From a virus: 64,000 nucleotides of DNA. Each line of letters starts with the position of its first letter. Position 1 is the first letter of the stretch. Location: IMG/VR virus record IMGVR_UViG_3300045051_001056, positions 33,746-97,745 of that record; one strand, given 5' to 3'. Under the pieces are notes generated by a model, which worked only from the letters and a program-made list of their open reading frames with translations, did not search any database and was not told the DNA's origin. The position numbers and the translations under genes are program-made. Shown piece by piece: positions 1 to 5,681 of this stretch.

Positions 1-152
1 AAACCAGAATTTTAATATAATTTTAGTTTTCTCAGCTGGTTATGCATGTTAACGATAACGATCAAGTTTGAATCTGTTGATTATTTTAAGGAATAATCTT
101 AATAATATGTTTTAATAAATGAATTGCTTCCTTTTAAATATAATTTAAAATT

Positions 153-434
153 ATGATAAAGATATGTGTAAACAATAAAGAAGAATTTGATAAAATAGTG
201 GAAATATGGACAGAGGAGGGATGTGTTAAAAATTTTATGATTAATCATTTTTCTAGATGTTTCGACTTATATAGGAAAACAAATATATTCTTAATAAAGC
301 AAACCTTAGAATTTGGCATAAAACAAATAACTGCTTCCACGAATCGTACTTTTCCAAACCCAAAAGAACGGGAACAAGGAGTAATCTCTTCGGACAAATA
401 TTTATTATATAAAGATATCTATAAGCTTGAATAA
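153..434 (+). CDS. Hypothetical protein, 93 aa
   Basis: I do not recognise this protein. It is a mixed-charge, soluble-looking 93-residue protein with several cysteines and no membrane segment. The ATG start follows an AT-rich leader without a clear Shine-Dalgarno site, as is usual in Bacteroidota. It is the first complete gene of the + strand arm and ends directly before a tRNA-like element. Confidence 0.6.
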   Translation: MIKICVNNKEEFDKIVEIWTEEGCVKNFMINHFSRCFDLYRKTNIFLIKQTLEFGIKQITASTNRTFPNPKEREQGVISSDKYLLYKDIYKLE

Positions 435-436
435 TA

Positions 437-529
437 GTGGAAGTGATTGGTGTCAAGTGGTAACACGTCAAAGATTTCATCAGCGAAAGCACTGGAAGAT
501 GAGAGTTCGAACCTCTCATCACAACTGCT
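437..529 (+). other. tRNA-like element, probably degenerate
   Basis: A perfect T arm is visible (stem GAGAG/CTCTC at 501-505/513-517, loop TTCGAAC). A D-arm-like hairpin is also present (GTGT/ACAC at 450-453/463-466, with GTGGT in the loop). GTGAT (443-447) can pair with ATCAC (518-522) as the inner acceptor stem, but the next two positions are A-A mismatches. The 33 bases between the D and T arms have the length of a type II tRNA, yet I cannot fold a 5-bp anticodon stem, so no anticodon is assigned. It may be a decayed tRNA, an intron-bearing tRNA or a tRNA mimic. Confidence 0.4.
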
Positions 530-565
530 ATTAATTTAAAAACAAATTTAAAAAATAATTACATT

Positions 566-664
566 ATGGACCCACTGCCTTTCATTATATTAGGACTCTT
601 ATTATTATATTGGATGATTAAGAGTATGAATTCTGGAGGAAATAATAATTGTTGTACAAGATAA
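566..664 (+). CDS. Small membrane peptide, 32 aa
   Basis: A 32-codon ORF starts at ATG 566. It has one hydrophobic segment (FIILGLLLLYW) followed by a short polar tail with two adjacent Cys near the C terminus. The layout is that of a single-pass phage micro-protein. No family is recognised and no ribosome binding site is obvious, so its reality rests on position, composition and the tight packing of neighbours. Confidence 0.35.
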   Translation: MDPLPFIILGLLLLYWMIKSMNSGGNNNCCTR

Positions 665-761
665 CAATAACCCCCCTCCTTAAGGTTCCCCCCCAAAAAC
701 AAAAAACCCTACCGCTTACCATAAACCTTCCAACTTTATTAGGTGGTCTTAGTTTTGCCAT
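618..761 (-). CDS. Possible small antisense ORF, 47 aa
   Basis: This ORF begins with ATGGCAAAAC on the - strand, 43 nt downstream of a well-formed host-type promoter and just after an AAGGA-like stretch. It runs antisense over the small gene at 566-664. The sequence is rich in Gly, Arg and aromatic residues and resembles no family I know. The transcript from this promoter may instead be a non-coding antisense RNA. Confidence 0.2.
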   Translation of the reverse strand: MAKLRPPNKVGRFMVSGRVFCFWGGTLRRGVIVILYNNYYFLQNSYS

Positions 762-803
762 TCTTTATCCTTACTCAGGCGTGGCTACATTCTATATTTA
801 ATG

Positions 804-835
804 CAAAGATAATACAAAATTTTTCAATTTCCAAA
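804..835 (-). promoter_or_regulatory. Bacteroidota-type promoter, leftward
   Basis: On the - strand the sequence reads TTTG (832-835), 20 nt, TATCTTTG (804-811). This matches the Bacteroidota -33/-7 consensus (TTTG, about 19-20 nt, TAnnTTTG). It faces left, against the surrounding + strand genes, and would start RNA near 797. The only ORF downstream is the 47-codon one at 618-761. Confidence 0.6.
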
Positions 836-864
836 TATTGTTTAAAAATTTAACATTATTTAAC

Positions 865-1113
865 ATGTCACTTATTGCTAAAATAATTATTGTCATCTTA
901 ATAATGGCAATTTGGTTCATTTGGGCAAGATATCTTCGATACAAATACTATCGAAGAAAAATCTGGAATTTTATTAACCTATCGTGGTTGGAAAAAAACT
1001 TATTGATAATAGAAATTATTCTAAATTGGATAATAATTATATCTACCTTTTTGATATTATGTTGGTTAATGTTTTCAATAGGTCTTTCGATCTGGATATT
1101 AATATTACATTAA
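865..1113 (+). CDS. Membrane protein, 82 aa
   Basis: The first ATG in the frame is at 865; the upstream TTG at 838 is less likely. The N-terminal helix (LIAKIIIVILIMAIWFIW) is followed by a basic loop (RYLRYKYYRRK) and then about two further hydrophobic stretches. It is an integral membrane protein of unknown role, ending 1 nt before the next gene. Confidence 0.6.
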   Translation: MSLIAKIIIVILIMAIWFIWARYLRYKYYRRKIWNFINLSWLEKNLLIIEIILNWIIIISTFLILCWLMFSIGLSIWILILH

Positions 1114-1114
1114 A

Positions 1115-1675
1115 ATGAAAAAAAATCAATTACCATTATCATGGTATATAGAAAATGATAAAAGTCAATTATTTAAAGATACAGTAATCTCATACCTTAA
1201 TACCAAGTATGGTGGAAATTATGCTGGAACTGATAAATATTATGGAATGACCGGGAAATATCATGTCAGTTCATTAAGTAATGCAGCTTTTCGAGCAAAT
1301 AATTACACACGTCTTACGTTGCAGGATTTTATTGATCTCAGCGCAATCAAAATAAAGGCTGTAAAAGAAAAAAAATATGAATTAACCAGGTCCACCATAT
1401 TAGAAATGGCCTCTCGTAATCCTGCAGTAAAAATGGCTTTAAGAGGTGCATTTCCTGATGCATTCGAACCAGAAGACAAATCTGTAAATATACCACTTGC
1501 ATCCAATATGAAAACTGAGGGGTTCCAAATAATTAGAGATAGTAATCAAGTACGCTTAGCAGAACCTATACAATATGGTGAATATTTCGGAAAGGCACTT
1601 TTTCTTAATACATCATTCAATTGGGAGCTAAGGTTGGGTGAAACACAAAGCATTTTAATACCAACAAAAAAATGA
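1115..1675 (+). CDS. Hypothetical protein, 186 aa
   Basis: A soluble 186-residue protein with no family recognised. It has an aromatic-rich first half and a Lys/Glu-rich middle (KAVKEKKYELTRS). Its stop overlaps the ATG of the following lipoprotein by 4 nt (ATGA), implying translational coupling. Confidence 0.6.
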   Translation: MKKNQLPLSWYIENDKSQLFKDTVISYLNTKYGGNYAGTDKYYGMTGKYHVSSLSNAAFRANNYTRLTLQDFIDLSAIKIKAVKEKKYELTRSTILEMASRNPAVKMALRGAFPDAFEPEDKSVNIPLASNMKTEGFQIIRDSNQVRLAEPIQYGEYFGKALFLNTSFNWELRLGETQSILIPTKK

Positions 1676-2136
1676 AAATAATATTATATATTGTAATAAT
1701 TTTCGCAACAATAAGTTGTGCCGAAAAGAAAAATCCAATTTGTTTGGAATTCCAAGGAAAATGTGAATTGCGCAAATTCAAGTGTGAAAGCGAAAAAAAC
1801 AAAACTTCTAGCGGATATTGGGTTATTGCTGGTGGAAGCTATTCTTCTCAAGAGACCACTAAAAAATGGATAACTTTTTATTGTAAAAACAATAACGGGG
1901 AATACTGTAAGTTTGATGTTATGCCTAACAAAATTAGGATCTCTATTAATGATACGATAAGTAGGCCATATGTCATATTTCACACAAAATATGATTTCTA
2001 TAATGATATTTATTTTTGCCTTTACACCGAAGGGTGGAGTCGTGGGCCCACTTCACACACATTCGATGGGCAATATGTCACAATATTTTGCAACAATGAG
2101 GATTTTCCAGAAAGTTTAAACATTGATCAATTATAA
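1672..2136 (+). CDS. Lipoprotein, 154 aa
   Basis: The N terminus is a type II signal peptide: a basic start, a hydrophobic core (IILYIVIIFATIS) and then Cys at residue 16 followed by AEKKN. The lipidation site is therefore Cys16. The mature part contains six or more further Cys, suggesting an exported, disulfide-bonded protein. Phage lipoproteins are often involved in superinfection exclusion, but nothing here shows that directly. It overlaps the upstream gene by 4 nt and lies just before the tmRNA locus. Confidence 0.7.
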   Translation: MKIILYIVIIFATISCAEKKNPICLEFQGKCELRKFKCESEKNKTSSGYWVIAGGSYSSQETTKKWITFYCKNNNGEYCKFDVMPNKIRISINDTISRPYVIFHTKYDFYNDIYFCLYTEGWSRGPTSHTFDGQYVTIFCNNEDFPESLNIDQL

Positions 2137-2149
2137 ATAAAAACATTAA

Positions 2150-2209
2150 CATTCGTTGAGATTGCTAGTAAAATTCGTTTGGACCGGGGTTTGATTCCCC
2201 GCACCTCCA
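2150..2209 (+). ncRNA. tmRNA acceptor piece
   Basis: This piece supplies the 3' part of the tRNA-like domain: P2 strand TTCGTTTG, a complete T arm, the acceptor strand CACCTCC and the discriminator A. The 5' limit is uncertain. CTA at 2165-2167 can extend P2 by pairing with TAG in the coding piece. The bases after A73 read CAT, so CCA must be added after processing. Confidence 0.8.
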
Positions 2210-2372
2210 CATGCAGGAGTCGGTATTGGACATTTCTTATATACCGTTAGATTTGTATAGGATAATATCGACTCCCCTTTCTACAACGTAATCGCCAATT
2301 ACGACACCTCGGAGGAAGCAGGTGTATTTCGTCTGCTTAAGAAAGATGTGGCACGTCGAGGTTAAATTTTAT
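2210..2372 (+). ncRNA. tmRNA intervening segment, highly structured
   Basis: These 163 bases join the mature 3' end to the mature 5' end and must be cut out. They are not unstructured. GGAGTCG (2216-2222) pairs with CGACTCC (2269-2275). CGTAAT/ATTACG (2287-2292/2298-2303) is a perfect hairpin. CCTCG (2307-2311) pairs with CGAGG (2357-2361). Two helices exclude each other: ACACCT/AGGTGT (2304-2309/2320-2325) and AAGCAG/CTGCTT (2316-2321/2333-2338). No ORF of note is present. It may be a processing scaffold or a second small RNA. Confidence 0.55.
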
Positions 2373-2489
2373 GGGGGTGATCGAGTTTGACAGCGAAAGA
2401 ATAGGGTAATTGAGAGTGTTAGTAAGCGCAAACGGCAATCAGTTTGAAATTGGTTTTCAGTCATCAAGGATGGCTGCTTAATCACGCCT
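2373..2489 (+). ncRNA. tmRNA coding piece
   Basis: It starts with the acceptor strand GGGGGTG and the TGATCGAGTTTGACAG region, followed by a PK1-sized segment, the resume codon and the tag frame. Only about eight bases separate the tag stop codon from the terminator stem. The usual downstream pseudoknots are therefore absent and the coding RNA is minimal. Confidence 0.8.
2428..2481 (+). CDS. tmRNA tag peptide reading frame
   Basis: Read from resume codon GCA, the frame encodes ANGNQFEIGFQSSRMAA and stops at TAA. The terminal Met-Ala-Ala fits the small hydrophobic C termini recognised by ClpXP-type proteases. The first residues ANGN resemble the AND/ANN start seen in many tmRNA tags. There is no start codon; translation would enter only by trans-translation. 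Confidence 0.75.
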   Translation, partial: ANGNQFEIGFQSSRMAA

Positions 2490-2519
2490 AGCCCCAGCGA
2501 AATGGGGCTTTTTCTTTTT
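2490..2519 (+). terminator. Intrinsic terminator of the tmRNA
   Basis: A stem AGCCCCA/TGGGGCT (2490-2496/2503-2509) with loop GCGAAA is followed by a T-rich run (TTTTTCTTTTT). It ends the tmRNA transcript. Confidence 0.85.
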
Positions 2520-2537
2520 ATTAACAAAACATTTATA

Positions 2538-2669
2538 ATGGAAGAAGAAGATAACGGATTCCTAGATAATATATCTTCTAATCCTAAGATAGTATGGGCA
2601 ATGTCTATTATATATCTCTTGCTTTTTATTTTATATATATTTATCAGTGTAATTATTTTAAATCTTTAA
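2538..2669 (+). CDS. Small membrane protein, 43 aa
   Basis: An acidic N terminus (MEEEDNGFLDN) precedes one long hydrophobic segment (IVWAMSIIYLLLFILYIFI) that runs to the C terminus. It is a single-pass tail-anchored type of micro-protein with no recognised family. It starts shortly after the tmRNA terminator. Confidence 0.45.
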   Translation: MEEEDNGFLDNISSNPKIVWAMSIIYLLLFILYIFISVIILNL

Positions 2670-2681
2670 AAAACAAGCAAA

Positions 2682-2945
2682 ATGAAAAGAATTGAAACGC
2701 CTGCAGGAAACACAGTTTTACAATTTACTGGAGAGTATTACCGTCACAGTAGGCCTCAGAGAACAAAGAACACTCAGGTGACCGAGAATTCCATCTCATT
2801 AGATCAAAAATTGTCAGTAAAAAAATCTTTTGGGGTAGACATGTCTACAAAAACAACAGAAAAGGCGGCTGCCGCTACATTAAAACATCTTACCAACAAG
2901 ACATTCAAAGGGGAAACCATTTGGAGGTCACAACTTGCAAGATAA
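2682..2945 (+). CDS. Hypothetical basic protein, 87 aa
   Basis: A small protein with a basic N-terminal half (HSRPQRTKNTQ) and Lys/Ala/Thr-rich C-terminal half. No membrane segment or known domain is visible. Its stop lies 1 nt before the ATG of the next gene. Confidence 0.5.
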   Translation: MKRIETPAGNTVLQFTGEYYRHSRPQRTKNTQVTENSISLDQKLSVKKSFGVDMSTKTTEKAAAATLKHLTNKTFKGETIWRSQLAR

Positions 2946-2946
2946 T

Positions 2947-3216
2947 ATGGACTGGCTGTCAATAATCTATTTGATTGGGATTATATTGGCTCCAGCCATG
3001 TTTGCTATTATGGATTCGTTCGAAGAAAAAAACCGAACAAGAATTATTGACGATGAGAATTGGGGATGGGGAGCTATTTTATGCTTCTTTTCCCTATTAT
3101 GGCCATTAGTGATAATGGTATATATTTTTCGTCATTTTTTTAAAATCTTTAGCTATATTTATTGTAAAACAGAATCTATTATTCTTAACCTTAAGAATAA
3201 AAATAAAATTGGCTGA
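2947..3216 (+). CDS. Two-TM membrane protein, 89 aa (paralogue 1)
   Basis: The start is placed at ATG 2947 rather than an upstream TTG in the preceding gene. Two hydrophobic segments flank an acidic, aromatic loop (IIDDENWGWGAI). The plan of hydrophobic helix, DE-rich loop with NW and a second long helix recurs in the gene at 3235-3474, so the two are probable tandem paralogues. Function unknown; a holin-like or host-membrane role is possible but unproven. Confidence 0.55.
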   Translation: MDWLSIIYLIGIILAPAMFAIMDSFEEKNRTRIIDDENWGWGAILCFFSLLWPLVIMVYIFRHFFKIFSYIYCKTESIILNLKNKNKIG

Positions 3217-3234
3217 TAATTTAAAATAAATCTT

Positions 3235-3474
3235 ATGAACACAATATTACTTATTTTTTTATTAGGAATAATATTCATTCCATTAATTACATTGATCCTG
3301 ATCAAAGACGAAGATGTTGAAAACTGGGAGCCTGGGGATTGGGTAGCATTTTTCATTGTATTCGGCTTGGGATGGATTGCGATTGCAATATATACCCTGA
3401 TATGGGCGCTTTTCGTTATTTTATTAAAATTGTCAGATAAATTAATTTTAATCTTTAAAAAAACAAACAAATGA
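3235..3474 (+). CDS. Two-TM membrane protein, 79 aa (paralogue 2)
   Basis: An N-terminal helix (ILLIFLLGIIFIPLITLILI) is followed by an acidic loop with NWEPGDW and then a second hydrophobic region. The layout matches the preceding gene, suggesting tandem duplication. Its stop overlaps the ATG of the next gene by 4 nt. Confidence 0.55.
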   Translation: MNTILLIFLLGIIFIPLITLILIKDEDVENWEPGDWVAFFIVFGLGWIAIAIYTLIWALFVILLKLSDKLILIFKKTNK

Positions 3475-3794
3475 AAGTACTTTTATCAGTAGATGGGTCT
3501 AGGGCAAGCTTTGCCTATATTCGATGGAATCATTCGATTCACCATGTGTCAAATGTTATAAAGACGGATATTGACAATACAATTCCATTGAGTAAAACTA
3601 GTTGTAAAATTGATTTTTTTGATTCGAAAGGAAACGCGCTAGGTCATGTTGAAGGTAGCTCAAAAGTATCTCCAAGAGATTTTTATAACAAAGAACTTGG
3701 TAGAAAATTGACCCTTAAACGTGCCATGAAAGATATAGAAAAGCCGATTAGAACAGCTTTATGGGAAGCGTATCTCAATCGTAAAAGCAGATAA
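3471..3794 (+). CDS. Hypothetical protein, 107 aa
   Basis: A soluble protein with a probable beta-rich N terminus and a basic helical C terminus (RKLTLKRAMKDIEKPIR). It has no recognised family. An ATGA overlap couples it to the upstream membrane protein. Confidence 0.5.
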   Translation: MKVLLSVDGSRASFAYIRWNHSIHHVSNVIKTDIDNTIPLSKTSCKIDFFDSKGNALGHVEGSSKVSPRDFYNKELGRKLTLKRAMKDIEKPIRTALWEAYLNRKSR

Positions 3795-3804
3795 AGCTTT
3801 CAAT

Positions 3805-4479
3805 ATGCGTAATCAAAAAAAATATCCATTTGAGGGAATTATGCACATTAAGTCCCATATAGAAATGATATTTTATGGCATGGCCCGTAAAGCAATGTTA
3901 GGAAGAAGAGATTTTGAAATAACTATTGTTTCTGGGCCTGCCATTTGTAGACATTGTAATGCTGCAAGATCAATTGGGGCAAAATTCATAAATATCTACG
4001 AAATTTCAAAAGAAGTTTATGAGAAAATTCTTGAGAGTGGAAAAAGCTTAAAAGGAGTAAAAATCCATTGTGCATCAGTTGAAAAAAGCAACGACCCATT
4101 CATAGACTGCGATTTAACTGGTATAAGCGAAATTCCATCGATAAAGAATACATTGAGAAATCAATCTTCAATACCTGGAAAAAAAGCTTTTATATGGACC
4201 GTAGCAGAGGATAGGAGAGAAAAATCTAAAAAAATTGATAACATCAATATAATAAAATCAATTTTAGATACTATAAGCGCAGGAGATGTTAAGATCGTCA
4301 ACAAAATTAGATTAAAAACTCCTAGATTAGGATTAAAAGACAGCCTTGGAAGAGAGAGACATGGCTACATTGATCAAATAGATCTGGAAACTTCTAATAA
4401 AAATATCTTATCGCTCTTGTGCTTCAAATATAACTCTGGTGGCGGGAATATGTTAACTTGTTATATAGAATATATTTAG
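3805..4479 (+). CDS. Hypothetical Cys/His-containing protein, 224 aa
   Basis: I do not recognise this protein. A CRHC motif near residue 49 and an IHC motif near residue 88 could form a zinc site. The spacing loosely recalls the zinc ligands of nucleoside deaminases but in the opposite order, so I make no functional call. The C-terminal part is basic and then polar. Confidence 0.5.
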   Translation: MRNQKKYPFEGIMHIKSHIEMIFYGMARKAMLGRRDFEITIVSGPAICRHCNAARSIGAKFINIYEISKEVYEKILESGKSLKGVKIHCASVEKSNDPFIDCDLTGISEIPSIKNTLRNQSSIPGKKAFIWTVAEDRREKSKKIDNINIIKSILDTISAGDVKIVNKIRLKTPRLGLKDSLGRERHGYIDQIDLETSNKNILSLLCFKYNSGGGNMLTCYIEYI

Positions 4480-4480
4480 T

Positions 4481-4681
4481 ATGGAAATTAAACTTTCAAT
4501 GGCAACATGGGTAATTATAGCGTTACTTACTTTAGTAATTATAGTAATCCAGCATCTTTTAAATTGGTGGTACCGTCATGAGATAAAATATGGAGCTTTT
4601 TATAATGATGCATGGCTATCAATTGCCGTAGGAATTTCAGTTTTTATCCTATATTGCATATTACTTTGTTGCATACTTTAA
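4481..4681 (+). CDS. Two-TM membrane protein, 66 aa
   Basis: Two hydrophobic segments (WVIIALLTLVIIVIQ and IAVGISVFILYCILLCCIL) are joined by a short polar loop with HEIKYGAF. The start is 1 nt after the preceding stop. No family is recognised. Confidence 0.5.
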   Translation: MEIKLSMATWVIIALLTLVIIVIQHLLNWWYRHEIKYGAFYNDAWLSIAVGISVFILYCILLCCIL

Positions 4682-4692
4682 AAATAATCAAA

Positions 4693-4902
4693 ATGCCAAA
4701 ATCAAAATTACGAAAAAATAGAAAAACCGTAATACAAACCATCATGTCTGCACCAGTAAGAATTCTTATCATGGTGAAAAAAGGGAAAAAAGAAATTCCA
4801 TTAATTAAAACTACTAAAAGTGGCGACAAAAAAAAGGTTTACAAAAACAACCCGGATTCGAAAGTTGTTAAGCAAATCAAACATTTTAGACCGCATGCCT
4901 AA
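4693..4902 (+). CDS. Small basic protein, 69 aa
   Basis: The start is set at ATG 4693 (MPKSKLRKNRK), since the upstream part of the frame overlaps the previous membrane gene. It is very rich in Lys (KKGKKEIPLIKTTKSGDKKK) and may bind nucleic acid. No known family. It overlaps the next gene by 8 nt. Confidence 0.45.
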   Translation: MPKSKLRKNRKTVIQTIMSAPVRILIMVKKGKKEIPLIKTTKSGDKKKVYKNNPDSKVVKQIKHFRPHA

Positions 4903-5122
4903 AACATTATTTACTGTACACAAAATTGCCACAGCCCTGGAATTCCTAAGAAATATCGAACTGCAAGAAGGTGTTAATGACGGAGAAATAAATCAACAAA
5001 CTCAAAGTGACATAGAGACTTGCAAAGGAATCCTAGAAAATTCCATGAAAAACGAAGGATATGTAATTGTTTATGGCGAAACAGGTAATATGATGATTAA
5101 AAAAATAGTAGAAAATGTTTAA
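4895..5122 (+). CDS. Hypothetical protein, 75 aa
   Basis: ATG 4895 is preferred over an upstream in-frame GTG at 4820. It is a small, soluble, mostly helical protein with several Glu/Gln residues and no recognised domain. It overlaps both neighbours by 8 nt. Confidence 0.45.
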   Translation: MPKTLFTVHKIATALEFLRNIELQEGVNDGEINQQTQSDIETCKGILENSMKNEGYVIVYGETGNMMIKKIVENV

Positions 5123-5366
5123 AAAAATTGGAGCATTAATTAAAATTCAAGGAGCAAAATCTAGGCCTAAAATTACTAAAACATATCCAATATTAGGAAT
5201 ATGGGAAGACGGTACAATCGCAATATTTGTATCTCGCGGCGAAGGCTATGTTGTGCAGAGGGGGGAAAAAACATCTGAGTGGGATTTTCTCGAAAATGTT
5301 GACGAAAGTGGTTTTTCCTTTCCAGCTGGATTAAGCTATTCGATTGAAAATGTAGATATAAAATGA
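5115..5366 (+). CDS. Hypothetical protein, 83 aa
   Basis: A small protein predicted to be beta-rich (YPILGIWEDGTIAIFV, GEGYVVQRG), suggesting a compact barrel-like fold. No family is recognised. It overlaps the upstream gene by 8 nt and the downstream membrane ORF by 4 nt. Confidence 0.45.
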   Translation: MFKKIGALIKIQGAKSRPKITKTYPILGIWEDGTIAIFVSRGEGYVVQRGEKTSEWDFLENVDESGFSFPAGLSYSIENVDIK

Positions 5367-5536
5367 GATACATCATTGTCCCATTAACAGCTATTCTATA
5401 TTTTTGGTGGACCATTAAATCTATCAAGAACTTAATTGATAATTGGAGGAGTGGATATGACTTAGAAGGACACACACTCTTGTGGTGTTTTTTACATATA
5501 ATCATTTTCATATTCTTTTCGTTTCTTTATTGGTAG
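5363..5536 (+). CDS. Small two-TM membrane protein, 57 aa
   Basis: The ATG overlaps the preceding TGA (ATGA). An N-terminal hydrophobic segment (IIVPLTAILYFWW), a polar centre and a C-terminal aromatic hydrophobic segment (FLHIIIFIFFSFLYW) give two membrane spans. No family is recognised. Confidence 0.45.
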   Translation: MRYIIVPLTAILYFWWTIKSIKNLIDNWRSGYDLEGHTLLWCFLHIIIFIFFSFLYW

Positions 5537-5545
5537 ATAAAATTT

Positions 5546-5617
5546 TGCGGGGTAGAGCAGTGGTAGCTCGTGAGTTTCATAATCTCAAGGTCATAGGTTC
5601 GAATCCTATTCCCGCTT
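5546..5617 (+). tRNA. tRNA-Met (anticodon CAT)
   Basis: The cloverleaf has U8 (5553), D stem GAGC/GCTC (5555-5558/5566-5569), an anticodon loop TTCATAA with CAT at 5578-5580, and T arm ATAGG/CCTAT with loop TTCGAAT. The acceptor pairs GCGGGG (5547-5552) with TCCCGC (5610-5615). The outermost 1-72 position is T-T and the innermost anticodon-stem pair is also T-T. CCA is not encoded. The anticodon stem lacks the GGG/CCC pairs of initiators, so it is an elongator Met or an Ile2 type (lysidine-modified CAT). Confidence 0.75.
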
Positions 5618-5681
5618 CAAAAGAAAATTGAAAATCAGACTATAATATCTGAACAATTATTATTAACTAAAAATTTGTACT

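Larger units (their letters stand above)
2150..2519 (+). ncRNA. ssrA: Circularly permuted (two-piece) tmRNA gene
   Basis: The tmRNA 3' half comes first: a T arm (CGGGG/CCCCG at 2185-2189/2197-2201, loop TTTGATT), acceptor strand CACCTCC (2202-2208) and A73 at 2209. The 5' half comes second: acceptor strand GGGGGTG (2373-2379), then TGATCGAGTTTGACAGC, resembling a tmRNA 5' region. The two acceptor strands form a 7-bp stem with a G3-U70 pair, the alanine identity signal. CAGCGAA (2391-2397) pairs with TTCGTTTG (2174-2181), with one bulge, as helix P2. A tag frame with a GCA resume codon and ending GCT GCT TAA follows, then a terminator. CCA is not encoded. tmRNA rescues stalled ribosomes by trans-translation; here it would be processed into acceptor and coding RNAs. 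Confidence 0.88.

Noticed and set aside
2011-2018. TATTTTTG inside the lipoprotein gene as promoter for the tmRNA
   Set aside because: It fits TAnnTTTG, but there is no TTG at the right distance and it is about 140 nt upstream of the acceptor piece.
2304-2361. Similarity of GGAAGCAG in the tmRNA intervening segment to the bacterial SRP RNA core
   Set aside because: The symmetric loop sequence opposite GGAAGCAG is missing and the helix fits only one side of the motif; the match is too short to call an SRP RNA.
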